From Nematocida homosporus (lineage: Eukaryota > Microsporidia): 64,000 bases of DNA. A program made the translations under genes and the position numbers. Location of the stretch: contig NW_026250689.1 in NCBI RefSeq assembly GCF_024244095.1, positions 210,836 to 274,835 on the forward strand, given 5' to 3'. The stretch's first letter is position 1. Each line of letters starts with the position of its first letter. This document shows positions 19,621-27,839 of the stretch, one piece after another. The notes beneath the pieces were generated by a model. The model was not told the DNA's origin. It did not search any database and saw nothing but the letters and a program-made list of their open reading frames with translations.

Positions 19621-21872
19621 TTATTTGTTACCCGATCTACGGTCTTCTTGGGCCCATCGGTGGAGTTCCATTAGTAGGGCATCTTGGGAGGGCAGGCCGA
19701 GTGGACTGTAAACCATAAAGTCAAAGGCAAATGAACCGACCGGCAAGTTTCTAGGCAGCGACTTATACCGTTGGCTAATGTGAGTAAAGATAAGCCATTT
19801 AGCTTGTGATGCCTTAAACGAATCAATGGCATCTTGGACAGTTGAATGTCTCGTCTGTTCAGCATTCTTCTTCTCTTCCGTTTCAAATGTAGCTTCATGA
19901 ATCATTAAATCTACCTTATTTGACAACCTAATAAACTCCTGATTAGGCACTGTATCACCCGTATAACTCAAAGCAAACTCTAACTCATTCAAAGCATACT
20001 TATTCAAACGAACACTATAACTATTAGCAATATGCTGGGCCGAACAGAGTTCAATTCCATAGACCAGTAAGGGCAGACTAACCAAAGAATTCCAAGCACC
20101 ACGCATTAACACTGTATCTAATCCCACCGGCACAACCAAATCCAAACCTTTCTCACCCGGCCAATAGTGCACGGCCAGTTCACTCGCCGGCCGCTTAAAA
20201 GAAGGCCGATAAGCATAAGGATCCACCACTCCTTCCTCAGCACCTAATCCTTTCGTAATACCCAAAACCACCGAACTAACCGGATTAACTCGACTACTTA
20301 CATCTGAAACCGGCCCAATCACCAAGTAACTCTTAGTTGTACTTAAGGTCTTTTCCCGGTATATATTCAAGGCATAACGAGCTTTAGCACGAACAAATAT
20401 ACAAGACAGCCCAAAGTATTTCAAAGCATCCAGCATACACAAATCACCCACTACCACTACTGTCTTATTCCCAGCCACATTAGCCCGTCTTATTACTGAA
20501 AACACACCCAAAATATGATCAGCATGCCGATGCGTCAGCACAACCATTTCCAAATGCGAATAATAAAACCGATTCCCCATCGATATCTTCTGCAATTGTC
20601 CAATTGTATCTTCACCACAATCCAACAGTACTGATCCGTATCCGCCCGTTACCAAAATAGCCGAAACATTCCGCAAAGGTGTCGGCACTGCCGCCCCCGT
20701 TCCTAAAAACACCGTATATATCGAGTTAGTATTAGTAGTGTTATGAGTGGTGTCAATATGAGTAATAGTATTAGTATTGCTATGAGTAGTGTTAGTATGA
20801 TTAATAGTGTTGTCTTTGCTTATATCACCTAAACTCTTACTATTACTATTATTTATACCATTACTATTACTTATACCACTTATACCATTCTTATCATTAC
20901 TCATACCATTCTTATCACCACTTATACCATTCTTATCACTACTTATACCTATAACATTGCTAACTACTTCTTCTAGCGGACAATCAATTGTATCCCCATC
21001 ACTAACTACCTCAATCCCACGCAAATACTTCCTATACCGCACCTTATACTCAACTGGAGCTAAAATAGGCGCATAAACCTTATTTAACCGCCGGTTCAAA
21101 TCTAAACTTGCTTCTACCTCTTCCTCCTTACGCACGACCGCCCGTACTTCCGCCTCCGGATGCAATTCCTTAACCAACCGACAGACCAACCCAATTCCTC
21201 GCATCTCCACCCGATCATCCCTAAATACTTCTGCACTCGCTCGTACGTACACATCCACCACTCCCGTCATCTCCGCCACCAATGCCTTAACTTCCAATAC
21301 ATCCACCACAGCCCCAACCAAAGATATAACCCAAATCCCCCGATACTTCTTCTCCCGGCCTAAATACTCCGCCAAATGCACCACCCGACCATCCACTGCC
21401 AACCAGCCCTCCCTATGCAACTGCGCAATTTCCTGCTTCGTCTTTACACCCGCCCGAGCAGCTTCCTCCACTAAAAACTTACCCCGTACCCCCGGCAAAC
21501 CCACCCGATACCCTACCACCGACTTCCCGTCCNNNNNNNNCTCCACCTCCGACCACCCCACCCATAAAACACATCATTCCCTATCGCCCGACCTAAAACT
21601 TCAACTCCACCCTTAACCCCATCATTACCCAGCCAAACCGTCTCACTTAACCTCCCAAACATCGACTGAGTCAATGCCCCCGATAAATGTCCCACTACTT
21701 CCCACCGACTACTCAACCCAATCACCACTGTTTTAACCGATTTAATCTTCTTCCTACCATTATATCTCTGCATTCCTTCAAACCCACCTATACAAACAGC
21801 CTTACCACTCTTTCTAGATAAGACTCTTACTAAACAACCACTAATTGTACTACTAATTTCAACTAAGTACAT
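19621..21872 (-). CDS. TRZ1: Long-form tRNase Z (ELAC2/Trz1), split by an assembly gap
   Basis: tRNase Z removes the 3' trailer of tRNA precursors. The C-terminal catalytic half carries FLGTGAAVPTPLRNVSAI, the metal-binding HRHADH motif (about nt 20517-20536), SYTGDT and the late HEATFE and HISQRY motifs. The inactive N-terminal half begins at the ATG at 21872 (MYLVEISST) and shows the family pattern GFEGMQRYNGRKKIK...VGHLSG in one frame, then GLPGVRGKFLVEE in another. The two frames meet at the eight N at 21533-21540, so the apparent frame change is due to the gap length and not a real frameshift. A simple-sequence Asn/Ser/Gly/Lys linker joins the halves. The stop lies in AAATAAA. Only 40 bp separates this start from the divergent eS8 gene. 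Confidence 0.9.
20740..20960. repeat. Simple repeats inside the tRNase Z linker
   Basis: Imperfect repeats of CTTATACCATTCTTATCA and TATTAGTATTG-type words. They encode, on the minus strand, a repeated DKNGIS(N/G)-type linker and a His/Thr/Asn run. The frame is kept, which supports tolerance in the linker between the two tRNase Z halves. Confidence 0.7.
21533..21540. other. Assembly gap (8 N)
   Basis: Eight undetermined bases inside the tRNase Z gene. The reading frame differs on the two sides, so the true number of missing bases is not 8 modulo 3, or neighbouring bases are wrong. Confidence 0.95.
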
Positions 21873-21912
21873 CTCTAAGTCTATTTTATTTTCTCTTTTT
21901 AAGTCCCCTGCA

Positions 21913-22446
21913 ATGGGACTCACACGTAACGGTAAACATAAGCGTTTAAGTACTGGAGGAAGAAGAACGGCCAGACAGACCTCAAGATTACATAGTATTG
22001 CTAGACAGCCAGCTAATACTAGAATTGGAGAGACTAAGATTAAACAACTTAGAGTCCGTGGTGGTAATTTCAAGATGCGCGCATTAAGACTTAACAGTGG
22101 TAGTTTTACTCTTCGTACGCACAACTTCTCTTTAAAATCAGCTATTCAACAGGTAGTTTATCACGGGAGTAACAATGAGTTGGTCAGAACTAACACTTTG
22201 ACTAAAGGTTGTGTAGTTAAGGTTGATCCAACGCCTTTTACGCCCTTTATAACTGAGATTCTGGAGAAGGAGAAGGATATTGCTGAGATAGATCCTAAGT
22301 TTGTGGAGGAGTTTAAACAGGGTAATCTTTATGCCGTAATTACCTCACGACCTGGACAGTCAGGTAGTGCTGATGGTCATTTGTTGCAAGCTGAAGAACT
22401 GATCTTCTATGCCGAGAGGTTCAAGACAACCAAGCAAAGGAAATAA
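21913..22446 (+). CDS. RPS8: Small-subunit ribosomal protein eS8
   Basis: Structural protein of the 40S subunit. The 177-residue product begins GLTRNGKHKRLSTGGRR, keeps the signature GRQPANTKIG-like RQPANTRIGETKI and RVRGGNFKMRALRL, and has the strongly conserved VYHGSNNELVRTNTLTKG near residue 85. Length is slightly short compared with fungal eS8 (about 200) because the internal insertion is small, which is usual in microsporidia. It lies divergently 40 bp from tRNase Z. The TAA stop is inside AAATAAA. Confidence 0.97.
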   Translation: MGLTRNGKHKRLSTGGRRTARQTSRLHSIARQPANTRIGETKIKQLRVRGGNFKMRALRLNSGSFTLRTHNFSLKSAIQQVVYHGSNNELVRTNTLTKGCVVKVDPTPFTPFITEILEKEKDIAEIDPKFVEEFKQGNLYAVITSRPGQSGSADGHLLQAEELIFYAERFKTTKQRK

Positions 22447-22885
22447 ATTGGATTAAGTTATGATTTGAGTTGAGTTGAGTTGTGTTAAGTATGGTGTTAA
22501 GTCAAGTATGAGTTTGGTATGGGATGGTATGGTGCTTAGTTTAATTGGTATGGTATGGTGTTTAGTTTGGTTTAGATTAGGCTTATATTAAGTTTAGTAT
22601 AGGTTAAGTCAAGTCAAGTCAAGTTTAGTATGAGTTTGATGTGGTGTCTAGTTAGATTAGATTGTATAGATTAGATTGGTATGGTGTGGTATAGTTTGGG
22701 TTAGGATAAGTAGTAAATAGTAACTAGTAAGTAGTAACTAGTAAATAGTAACTAGTAAATACTAACCCAATACATAACTTAAACATAACTTAAACATAAC
22801 TTAACTAAATGGGTGTTTATTGGTTAGATGGGGGAGATGGTGTGTGGTAATTGGTGGTTGCGGGGATATATGGGTGGAATGGGAG
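22447..22885. other. Low-complexity spacer
   Basis: GT-rich words (GAGTTGAGTTG, GGTATGGTATGG, CAAGTCAAGTC) follow the eS8 stop. Near 22710-22800 there are tandem GTAGTAACTAGTAAATA copies, then an AC-rich stretch. No gene seen. Confidence 0.5.
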
Positions 22886-23068
22886 ATGGTTATGAAGAAT
22901 TTTGGGAGTTACTTGCTTCTTTTGGGAGTCTCAGTTAGTTTGGTAGTGACGGTGTCTTCAGTGCTGACCCGGAATAGTAAGAATAATAGCCCGGTTAAAT
23001 CGAGTACACCTGGTAGTAGTGAATCGACTGGTGGTAATGAACAGGCTAGTCAAAGCCCGGTGGTTTAA
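22886..23068 (+). CDS. Very small membrane protein (hypothetical)
   Basis: From the ATG at 22886 (MVMKNFGS; the ATG at 22892 is also possible) the product has about 60 residues: a hydrophobic segment at about 8-28 near the N-terminus and a polar Ser/Gly/Asn/Glu tail. The longer open frame starts with a TTG and has unlikely Trp/Gly-rich sequence. The topology recalls small accessory subunits such as Ost4, but there is no specific match. It sits between two low-complexity spacers and might be chance, so confidence is moderate. Confidence 0.4.
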   Translation: MVMKNFGSYLLLLGVSVSLVVTVSSVLTRNSKNNSPVKSSTPGSSESTGGNEQASQSPVV

Positions 23069-23171
23069 ATTGAGTTAGTATTGAGTTAGGTTGGTATTGA
23101 GTTAGGTATTGGTATGGTATGGTATGGGTTAGGTGGTAGTGGAGAGAGAGGAATAAATGGGAGTGTTTGAT

Positions 23172-24032
23172 TTATTGGTCTTGGGTTGTGTTGGGGTGGT
23201 GGGTTTGGAGATAGTGCTGGGCTTGGACTTGTGCTTGGGCTAGAGAACGTTTTTGTGGGTTGTAGTGGAGTAGGGTTTGCAGGATAGTTTGTAGACTGGG
23301 TGGTAGATTAAGTGGTATGCCTGGTGTGGTTTTGAGAAGGTGGCCGTAGGGGTACTGCTGTAGGGTTTGTATATCTTCGGAAGTAAGTCCTAATTGGCTG
23401 GTGATTTGATAGATTTGGTCTAACTCGCCGGTGCCGGGGAAGGGTAGTTGGTGCTGCAGCATTTCGAGGAAAACAATGCCTAGTGACCAAATATCGATGG
23501 CATAATCATAGTTGGTCCCTCCTAGGAGTAATTCTATGGCCATATAAGGTAAAGTGCCGGGTAGTTTGGGTTTAGGGGCAGATAAGTCTTGGGATATACC
23601 AAAATCACTGATTAAAATTTCATTGGTAGTGGAGATAAGCAAATTGGACGGTTTAATATCGCAATGAATAATACCTTGGCTATGAATGTAAGATAGACCA
23701 ATAGCTGTTTGTAATAAGTAAGTACAGGCAGTGCTAGGACTAATAGCTGGTATAAGTTGGGCTAAAGTAAAGGGTTGTTGGGGTGTAACTAAATAGATAG
23801 AGCCTGGCACAGTAATTATATCTAGTACTGGTAAAATATGTTGATGTTTTAGTCTTTGCAGATATTGGAGTTCGTTGGGAAGTGTTGAATTAGTATTATT
23901 TTGAGGTAATGGTAGTTTCTTTAAGATGACAGGGGTGTTATTATGGCAAGATCGGCCGTAATAAAGAGAGGAATGGGAAGAATGGGTGAGTTTTGAACCT
24001 CTTTGGTAGTGAATCGACGAAAATTTTGTCAT
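23172..24032 (-). CDS. CDK-like serine/threonine protein kinase, possibly Kin28/CDK7 type
   Basis: A 286-residue single-domain kinase. It shows the ATP-binding Lys in VILKKLPLP, the catalytic loop HCDIKPSN (HCD instead of HRD), the metal-binding DFG (ISDFGIS), a short activation loop ending GTLPYMAIELLLGG and the CDK-type C-lobe (AIDIWSLGIVFLEML, PFPGTGELDQIYQITSQLG, FPGIPL-like PGIPLNLPP). The C-lobe pattern is closest to Cdk7/Kin28. The glycine loop is degenerate (RGSKLTHSSHSSLYYG), and the usual T-loop threonine is not obvious. The start codon overlaps the divergent REI1 start in the same CATG. The stop lies in AATAAA. Confidence 0.8.
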   Translation of the reverse strand: MTKFSSIHYQRGSKLTHSSHSSLYYGRSCHNNTPVILKKLPLPQNNTNSTLPNELQYLQRLKHQHILPVLDIITVPGSIYLVTPQQPFTLAQLIPAISPSTACTYLLQTAIGLSYIHSQGIIHCDIKPSNLLISTTNEILISDFGISQDLSAPKPKLPGTLPYMAIELLLGGTNYDYAIDIWSLGIVFLEMLQHQLPFPGTGELDQIYQITSQLGLTSEDIQTLQQYPYGHLLKTTPGIPLNLPPSLQTILQTLLHYNPQKRSLAQAQVQAQHYLQTHHPNTTQDQ

Positions 24033-24873
24033 GAAGTGTCGTACGTGCGTTATAGAGATAGAGACAACTGCTATTAGTTATCATTATAAAAGTGACTTTC
24101 ATAGTGAGAACTTAAGACGTAAAGAGGCGGGAATTGGGCCAATGACTGAGATGGAGTGGAATACGTTAGAAACAGAGAAATCTAATGGGAGTGGAGTTGG
24201 TAGTAATGGGCGGAGTAGTCGATCGGATGTAGCTAAGAGTGAACACCAAGAAAATGGATACTCTTTGGGTGTAGGCGAGTGTCTCTTCTGTGGTACAGTG
24301 GTAAAGACGGAAACTGAGCCGTTTTATATGGACGTAGAGTACTTAAAGCACTTGCATACGCATGGGTTTAAGCTTTTAATGACGCAATGCATCTCTGATC
24401 TTTATGGATTGATGACGTGTTTGGTAAAACGGATTGAAAGTTGTCGTTGTCTCTTCTGTAGTAAGAGATTCAGTAGTATTGGTAGTGCTCGGTCGCATAT
24501 GGTCTCTCTCTTTCATACACGCTATGTTAATTCGGATGAGTATGATGAGTACTATACTTACCCTGAGCCTAAGCCTGCCTATGTATCGGCCGATGGGGCT
24601 GAATTACTACTGCCTAGTGGGAAGATTGTTGGTAATAAGAAGTACATGAAGTATTATGCACAAACCTTACGAGAGGAAGGATACTACAAGAACTTAGATC
24701 CAATTCGGGTTAAGTTTGAAGAGAAGAGGATACAAGAGCGGCAAGTGTTTGAAAAGACGCAAGAAGAGCTAGTGCAAGTCGAGAAGCACAAACGACGCGA
24801 GCAAAGAAACGACTTGAAAGTTTCCAAAGCTGCTAACAAACAGACATATTATCGCGAGGATTGGTTGCAATAA
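24031..24873 (+). CDS. REI1: Rei1-like zinc-finger factor for cytoplasmic 60S maturation
   Basis: Rei1/ZNF622 proteins help release and recycle shuttling factors (Arx1-Alb1) from pre-60S subunits in the cytoplasm. The 280-residue protein has an N-terminal C2H2-type finger (CRTC...HYKSDFHSENLRRKEAGIGP, the U1-like spacing typical of Rei1), a central CLFC finger, and a third CLFCSKRFSSIGSARSHM finger, followed by the YTYPEPKPAYVSADGAELLLPSGKIVGNK segment characteristic of the family and a basic C-terminus. It is shorter than yeast Rei1 (393). Its partner JJJ1 is encoded 2.7 kb away. The TAA stop lies inside AATAAA. Confidence 0.93.
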   Translation: MKCRTCVIEIETTAISYHYKSDFHSENLRRKEAGIGPMTEMEWNTLETEKSNGSGVGSNGRSSRSDVAKSEHQENGYSLGVGECLFCGTVVKTETEPFYMDVEYLKHLHTHGFKLLMTQCISDLYGLMTCLVKRIESCRCLFCSKRFSSIGSARSHMVSLFHTRYVNSDEYDEYYTYPEPKPAYVSADGAELLLPSGKIVGNKKYMKYYAQTLREEGYYKNLDPIRVKFEEKRIQERQVFEKTQEELVQVEKHKRREQRNDLKVSKAANKQTYYREDWLQ

Positions 24874-25095
24874 ACTGTTGTATTGGGTTGGTATTTAGTT
24901 AATTTAAGTTAAGTTTAGATTGAGTTAGATTGAGTTGAGTTAGGTTGGGTTGAGTTGAGTTAGAATTTTGATAGGGTGAGATGGTGTGGTGTGTTGTAGT
25001 GTGGTGTGAGATGGTGTGGTGTAGTGTAGTGTGAGATAAGATAAGGACGGGGAGAGGAGAGGAGAGCATTAGTTGAGTTTTTTTGTAGATACTTG

Positions 25096-26061
25096 ATGGA
25101 CGTATTGGGAGAGAATTGCTTTTTGCTCTTGGAACAGATAGGAGGGGTTTCAGATATTGAATTTCTGCAGCGGTTGTGTGAGAGGTGCGGATTACACTTG
25201 TATGTGGAGGAGAATCGGCGGGGGACTAACTATATGTTGAGTGGGAATGCTTTTGTCTTAGATATCTTCTATCGGAAGGAGGAAAGTTTGCAGGTTAATG
25301 ATAGCTGGTTGGTTTCGGATAATCAGAGTATTGAAAGTAGTGTGGTGCAAGTGGGGAAAGAGAAGATTGAAGATGTGCCATTGCGTAAAGTTGATAGGGT
25401 TAGTCTGTCCTTGTTAGATGAGTCATGGTCGGTTTATTTTCAGATCTTTACCCAGCAGGTCTATCTCTACTTGCGGCATAAAGAGTATACAAAGTTATAC
25501 GAGTTGGTTTGTAATGTTGCTAAGTATGATAGGGAGTGCCAAGAAGGCAGGGAGAATAAAGGGTTTGGGACGTTTGTGGAGCAAGCTAAGCAGTTGGAAA
25601 AGACTCTTGGTAAGAAAGAAGGGGAAGTGAACTACTGTGTAGCAACTCATACTCATTGCGTGCTCTGGAGTAGCCCGGATGCGGAGAGTTATCCTGTTTA
25701 TGCTGCCATTGCGGGTAAGAAGAAGAACGTGAGCTTTTTAGGTGAGAATAAGAGCTTGGCTGAGGTAGAAAGGGTGGTTGAAGTCCTGCGCGAGAATCCA
25801 TTACTATGGCGAGTTGTGGCGGAGTCTTTATTATTTGGTATTGGACCTTTAGTTAGTTTAACTCTACAGTCGGTGCCAAGTGGGCTGGTATTCTGTGAGA
25901 TGGGCCCGCCTAAGAAGCATGTTTTGATTCAAAACAATGGCTATGTTCTAGTCGGAGACACGCCTAGCTCCTATCAATTTCATTCCGATCGATCACTACT
26001 GATTAAAAGAACCCATTCAATTTGGTATCTAATCAAAGAAGAAGGTATTGTTGTGGGGTGA
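25096..26061 (+). CDS. Unrecognised protein, candidate Mediator subunit 1-like
   Basis: I take the ATG at 25096 rather than the preceding TTG. The 321-residue product is soluble, with alternating beta and helical stretches and no signal peptide. Around residues 44-75 the pattern YMLSGNAFVLDIFYRKEESLQ resembles the Med1 N-terminal strand (xxSGNxxVLDIDF). The C-terminal half (VLRENPLLWRVVAESLL then VLIQNNGYVLVGD) is also compatible, but no diagnostic motif is visible, so the assignment is tentative. It sits between REI1 and convergent JJJ1, with GT-rich spacers on both sides. Confidence 0.7.
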   Translation: MDVLGENCFLLLEQIGGVSDIEFLQRLCERCGLHLYVEENRRGTNYMLSGNAFVLDIFYRKEESLQVNDSWLVSDNQSIESSVVQVGKEKIEDVPLRKVDRVSLSLLDESWSVYFQIFTQQVYLYLRHKEYTKLYELVCNVAKYDRECQEGRENKGFGTFVEQAKQLEKTLGKKEGEVNYCVATHTHCVLWSSPDAESYPVYAAIAGKKKNVSFLGENKSLAEVERVVEVLRENPLLWRVVAESLLFGIGPLVSLTLQSVPSGLVFCEMGPPKKHVLIQNNGYVLVGDTPSSYQFHSDRSLLIKRTHSIWYLIKEEGIVVG

Positions 26062-26178
26062 GGTGAGGTAAGGTAAGGTGGGGTTGGGATGGGATGGGAT
26101 GGGTGTGGTGTGGGATGAGATAAAGTAAGAATGAGATAGTAAGTTAGTATTTATTGTAGTGTTTATTGAATTGACGAA

Positions 26179-27567
26179 CTAAATGATTGCTTGGCCATGG
26201 TTGCTCTCTTTAAGGTGCGCGAATAGCTGGTTTCGCGATTCAAAGACCTTTTTACACTTGGCACATGAGAGGGCAAAGGCTGCTCCAGAACGAAGATCTA
26301 CTTTTGATGGTTTGCTTACTGCTGGACGAGTTGGTTTAGTCGGAATTGACTTGGCTGGCTTGGCTGATTTAACAGTCTTGGTGGATTTAGATGGAATTGG
26401 CTTAGTTGGTTCGACTGGAGCCAAAGGTACTCCTGGAGTTACCGAAGCCGATTCAGTCGCTGTATCAACCGGTATTGAAGGACTTATTGGCTTAGTTGTA
26501 GGCGGTGGAGTCGGCTTGGGCGGTGGCGGCGGTGGAAGTTCGCCTTCAAGGTTTTGAATCTCCATGGCATGAATAAGAGCAGCAATCTCCTCTTCGGACA
26601 TACTGGCAAGTTTGTCTTTATGTTTCTTGGAGTTTGCATGATTAGTTAGCTGATTGATGCTTTTGAAGGCCTTTTTACAGGGTTCACAAATAAAGATGTC
26701 CGTATCACTGCCTAGTTGGGCCTTTTCTTTGGCTTTAGTGTATGCATCCTTCTTATCTGCACCAAAGGCCGGGTTGGCTTCTTTGTACCCCTTTTCTAAT
26801 GCAGCCAACTCTTCCTTGGTAAGCACATGGCTTTCTTTGAGCTCAACGCCCTTTTTAGTAATCTTGGGCTTAACTATACCGATATCAAAGAGTGGTTTAG
26901 GCGGCGGGGCTAAACGAGGATCTTTCTTCTGAAGAACCCGAACGATCTCTTTGACTTTACCAGCATACGCTATTCGTTTGGCGCCAATTAACCGTTTAAG
27001 CTCTGCATCGATCTCTCGCTTGGCATGTCGGGGCAGAGTATCGTAGTAAGAAGTCACACCGTATGGCGTTAAGTTAAAGTGCCTTAGCGTTGAGAAGGAA
27101 GCATAGAAATCATAGAATCCTTTAGGGGAGCCTTTAGCATAACCAAAAGAAGGCGGGTGGTATGTTTTACCTCTAGTAATCCGCTCGATCTTAGTTAGCT
27201 CATCAAAGAAATTGTTTATGTGGGCAAAATCGCCATCTCCTATCTTAGTCAGTTTTTTAGCCATATCGAGCCACTTAGCTAGATCTATCTCTGGCTCGTA
27301 CTTATTTTGGGTCGAGGAATATGCAGCTGCTGTTTTGACTGGACTATCAAGGCGGTTACAAAGAGTGTCGTAAGCATCCTTTATCTCAGTAAACCGTTCG
27401 GGGGGTGTGCCCCGAGCTCGAGCAGTTGCTGAATCCGGATGGAACTCTAATGCTAGCTTTCGATACGCCTTTTTAAGCTCTTCTTTGGTCGCTGATTCTG
27501 AGACGCCCAGAATCTCATGGGGCGCTCTATTTGGCCGGCTAAATGGTGTAGACGTTCTCTGGCCCAT
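26179..27567 (-). CDS. JJJ1: Jjj1/DNAJC21-type J-domain protein with two C2H2 fingers
   Basis: Jjj1 is the J-protein that, with Hsp70, acts together with Rei1 to strip Arx1 from cytoplasmic pre-60S ribosomes. The J-domain spans about residues 15-75 with HPD at 43-45. The Jjj1-specific middle region follows (YEPEIDLAKWLD, then GFYDFYASFSTLRHF, equivalent to the FY.FW..F.T..SF block). A C2H2 finger of the U1 type lies near 298-325 (FICEPCKKAFKSINQLTNH), then a Pro/Lys/Thr-rich linker, and a second C2H2 finger near the end (CAKCKKVFESRNQLFAHLKES). This is the complete family layout in 462 residues. It is convergent with the 25096-26061 gene. Confidence 0.93.
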   Translation of the reverse strand: MGQRTSTPFSRPNRAPHEILGVSESATKEELKKAYRKLALEFHPDSATARARGTPPERFTEIKDAYDTLCNRLDSPVKTAAAYSSTQNKYEPEIDLAKWLDMAKKLTKIGDGDFAHINNFFDELTKIERITRGKTYHPPSFGYAKGSPKGFYDFYASFSTLRHFNLTPYGVTSYYDTLPRHAKREIDAELKRLIGAKRIAYAGKVKEIVRVLQKKDPRLAPPPKPLFDIGIVKPKITKKGVELKESHVLTKEELAALEKGYKEANPAFGADKKDAYTKAKEKAQLGSDTDIFICEPCKKAFKSINQLTNHANSKKHKDKLASMSEEEIAALIHAMEIQNLEGELPPPPPPKPTPPPTTKPISPSIPVDTATESASVTPGVPLAPVEPTKPIPSKSTKTVKSAKPAKSIPTKPTRPAVSKPSKVDLRSGAAFALSCAKCKKVFESRNQLFAHLKESNHGQAII

Positions 27568-27787
27568 GAAAATTTTAATGGGGGACTTACACCGAGATAA
27601 GATCCCACTAGTCTTAATCTGAAATTTGGCTGATTTTGGGCTAGTATTGGGTTAGTTTGGGGTGATTTATTGATAAATAGGGGCTGGGAGAAGAATAGGA
27701 GGTGTGGCAGATAGTGTGGATGGATGTATGGGTGGTATAAAGGGGTAAGTATATTTAAACTCCTTGATTTTACTGATTACTGATTGG

Positions 27788-27803
27788 TTACCCGATTTGG
27801 ATA
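27788..27803 (+). promoter_or_regulatory. CArG-like element upstream of the 27840 gene
   Basis: TTACCCGATTTGGATA keeps CC-N6-GG but only part of the outer arms; it lies 36 bp before the ATG, the same distance as the stronger sites. Confidence 0.45.
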
Positions 27804-27839
27804 TTAAAAGTTTTAGCGCCAACTGAAAACCGAATTATC

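Noticed and set aside
21873..22124. Extension of the minus-strand frame upstream of MYLVEISST across the eS8 gene
   Set aside because: It is antisense to eS8, and the tRNase Z similarity begins only at 21872.
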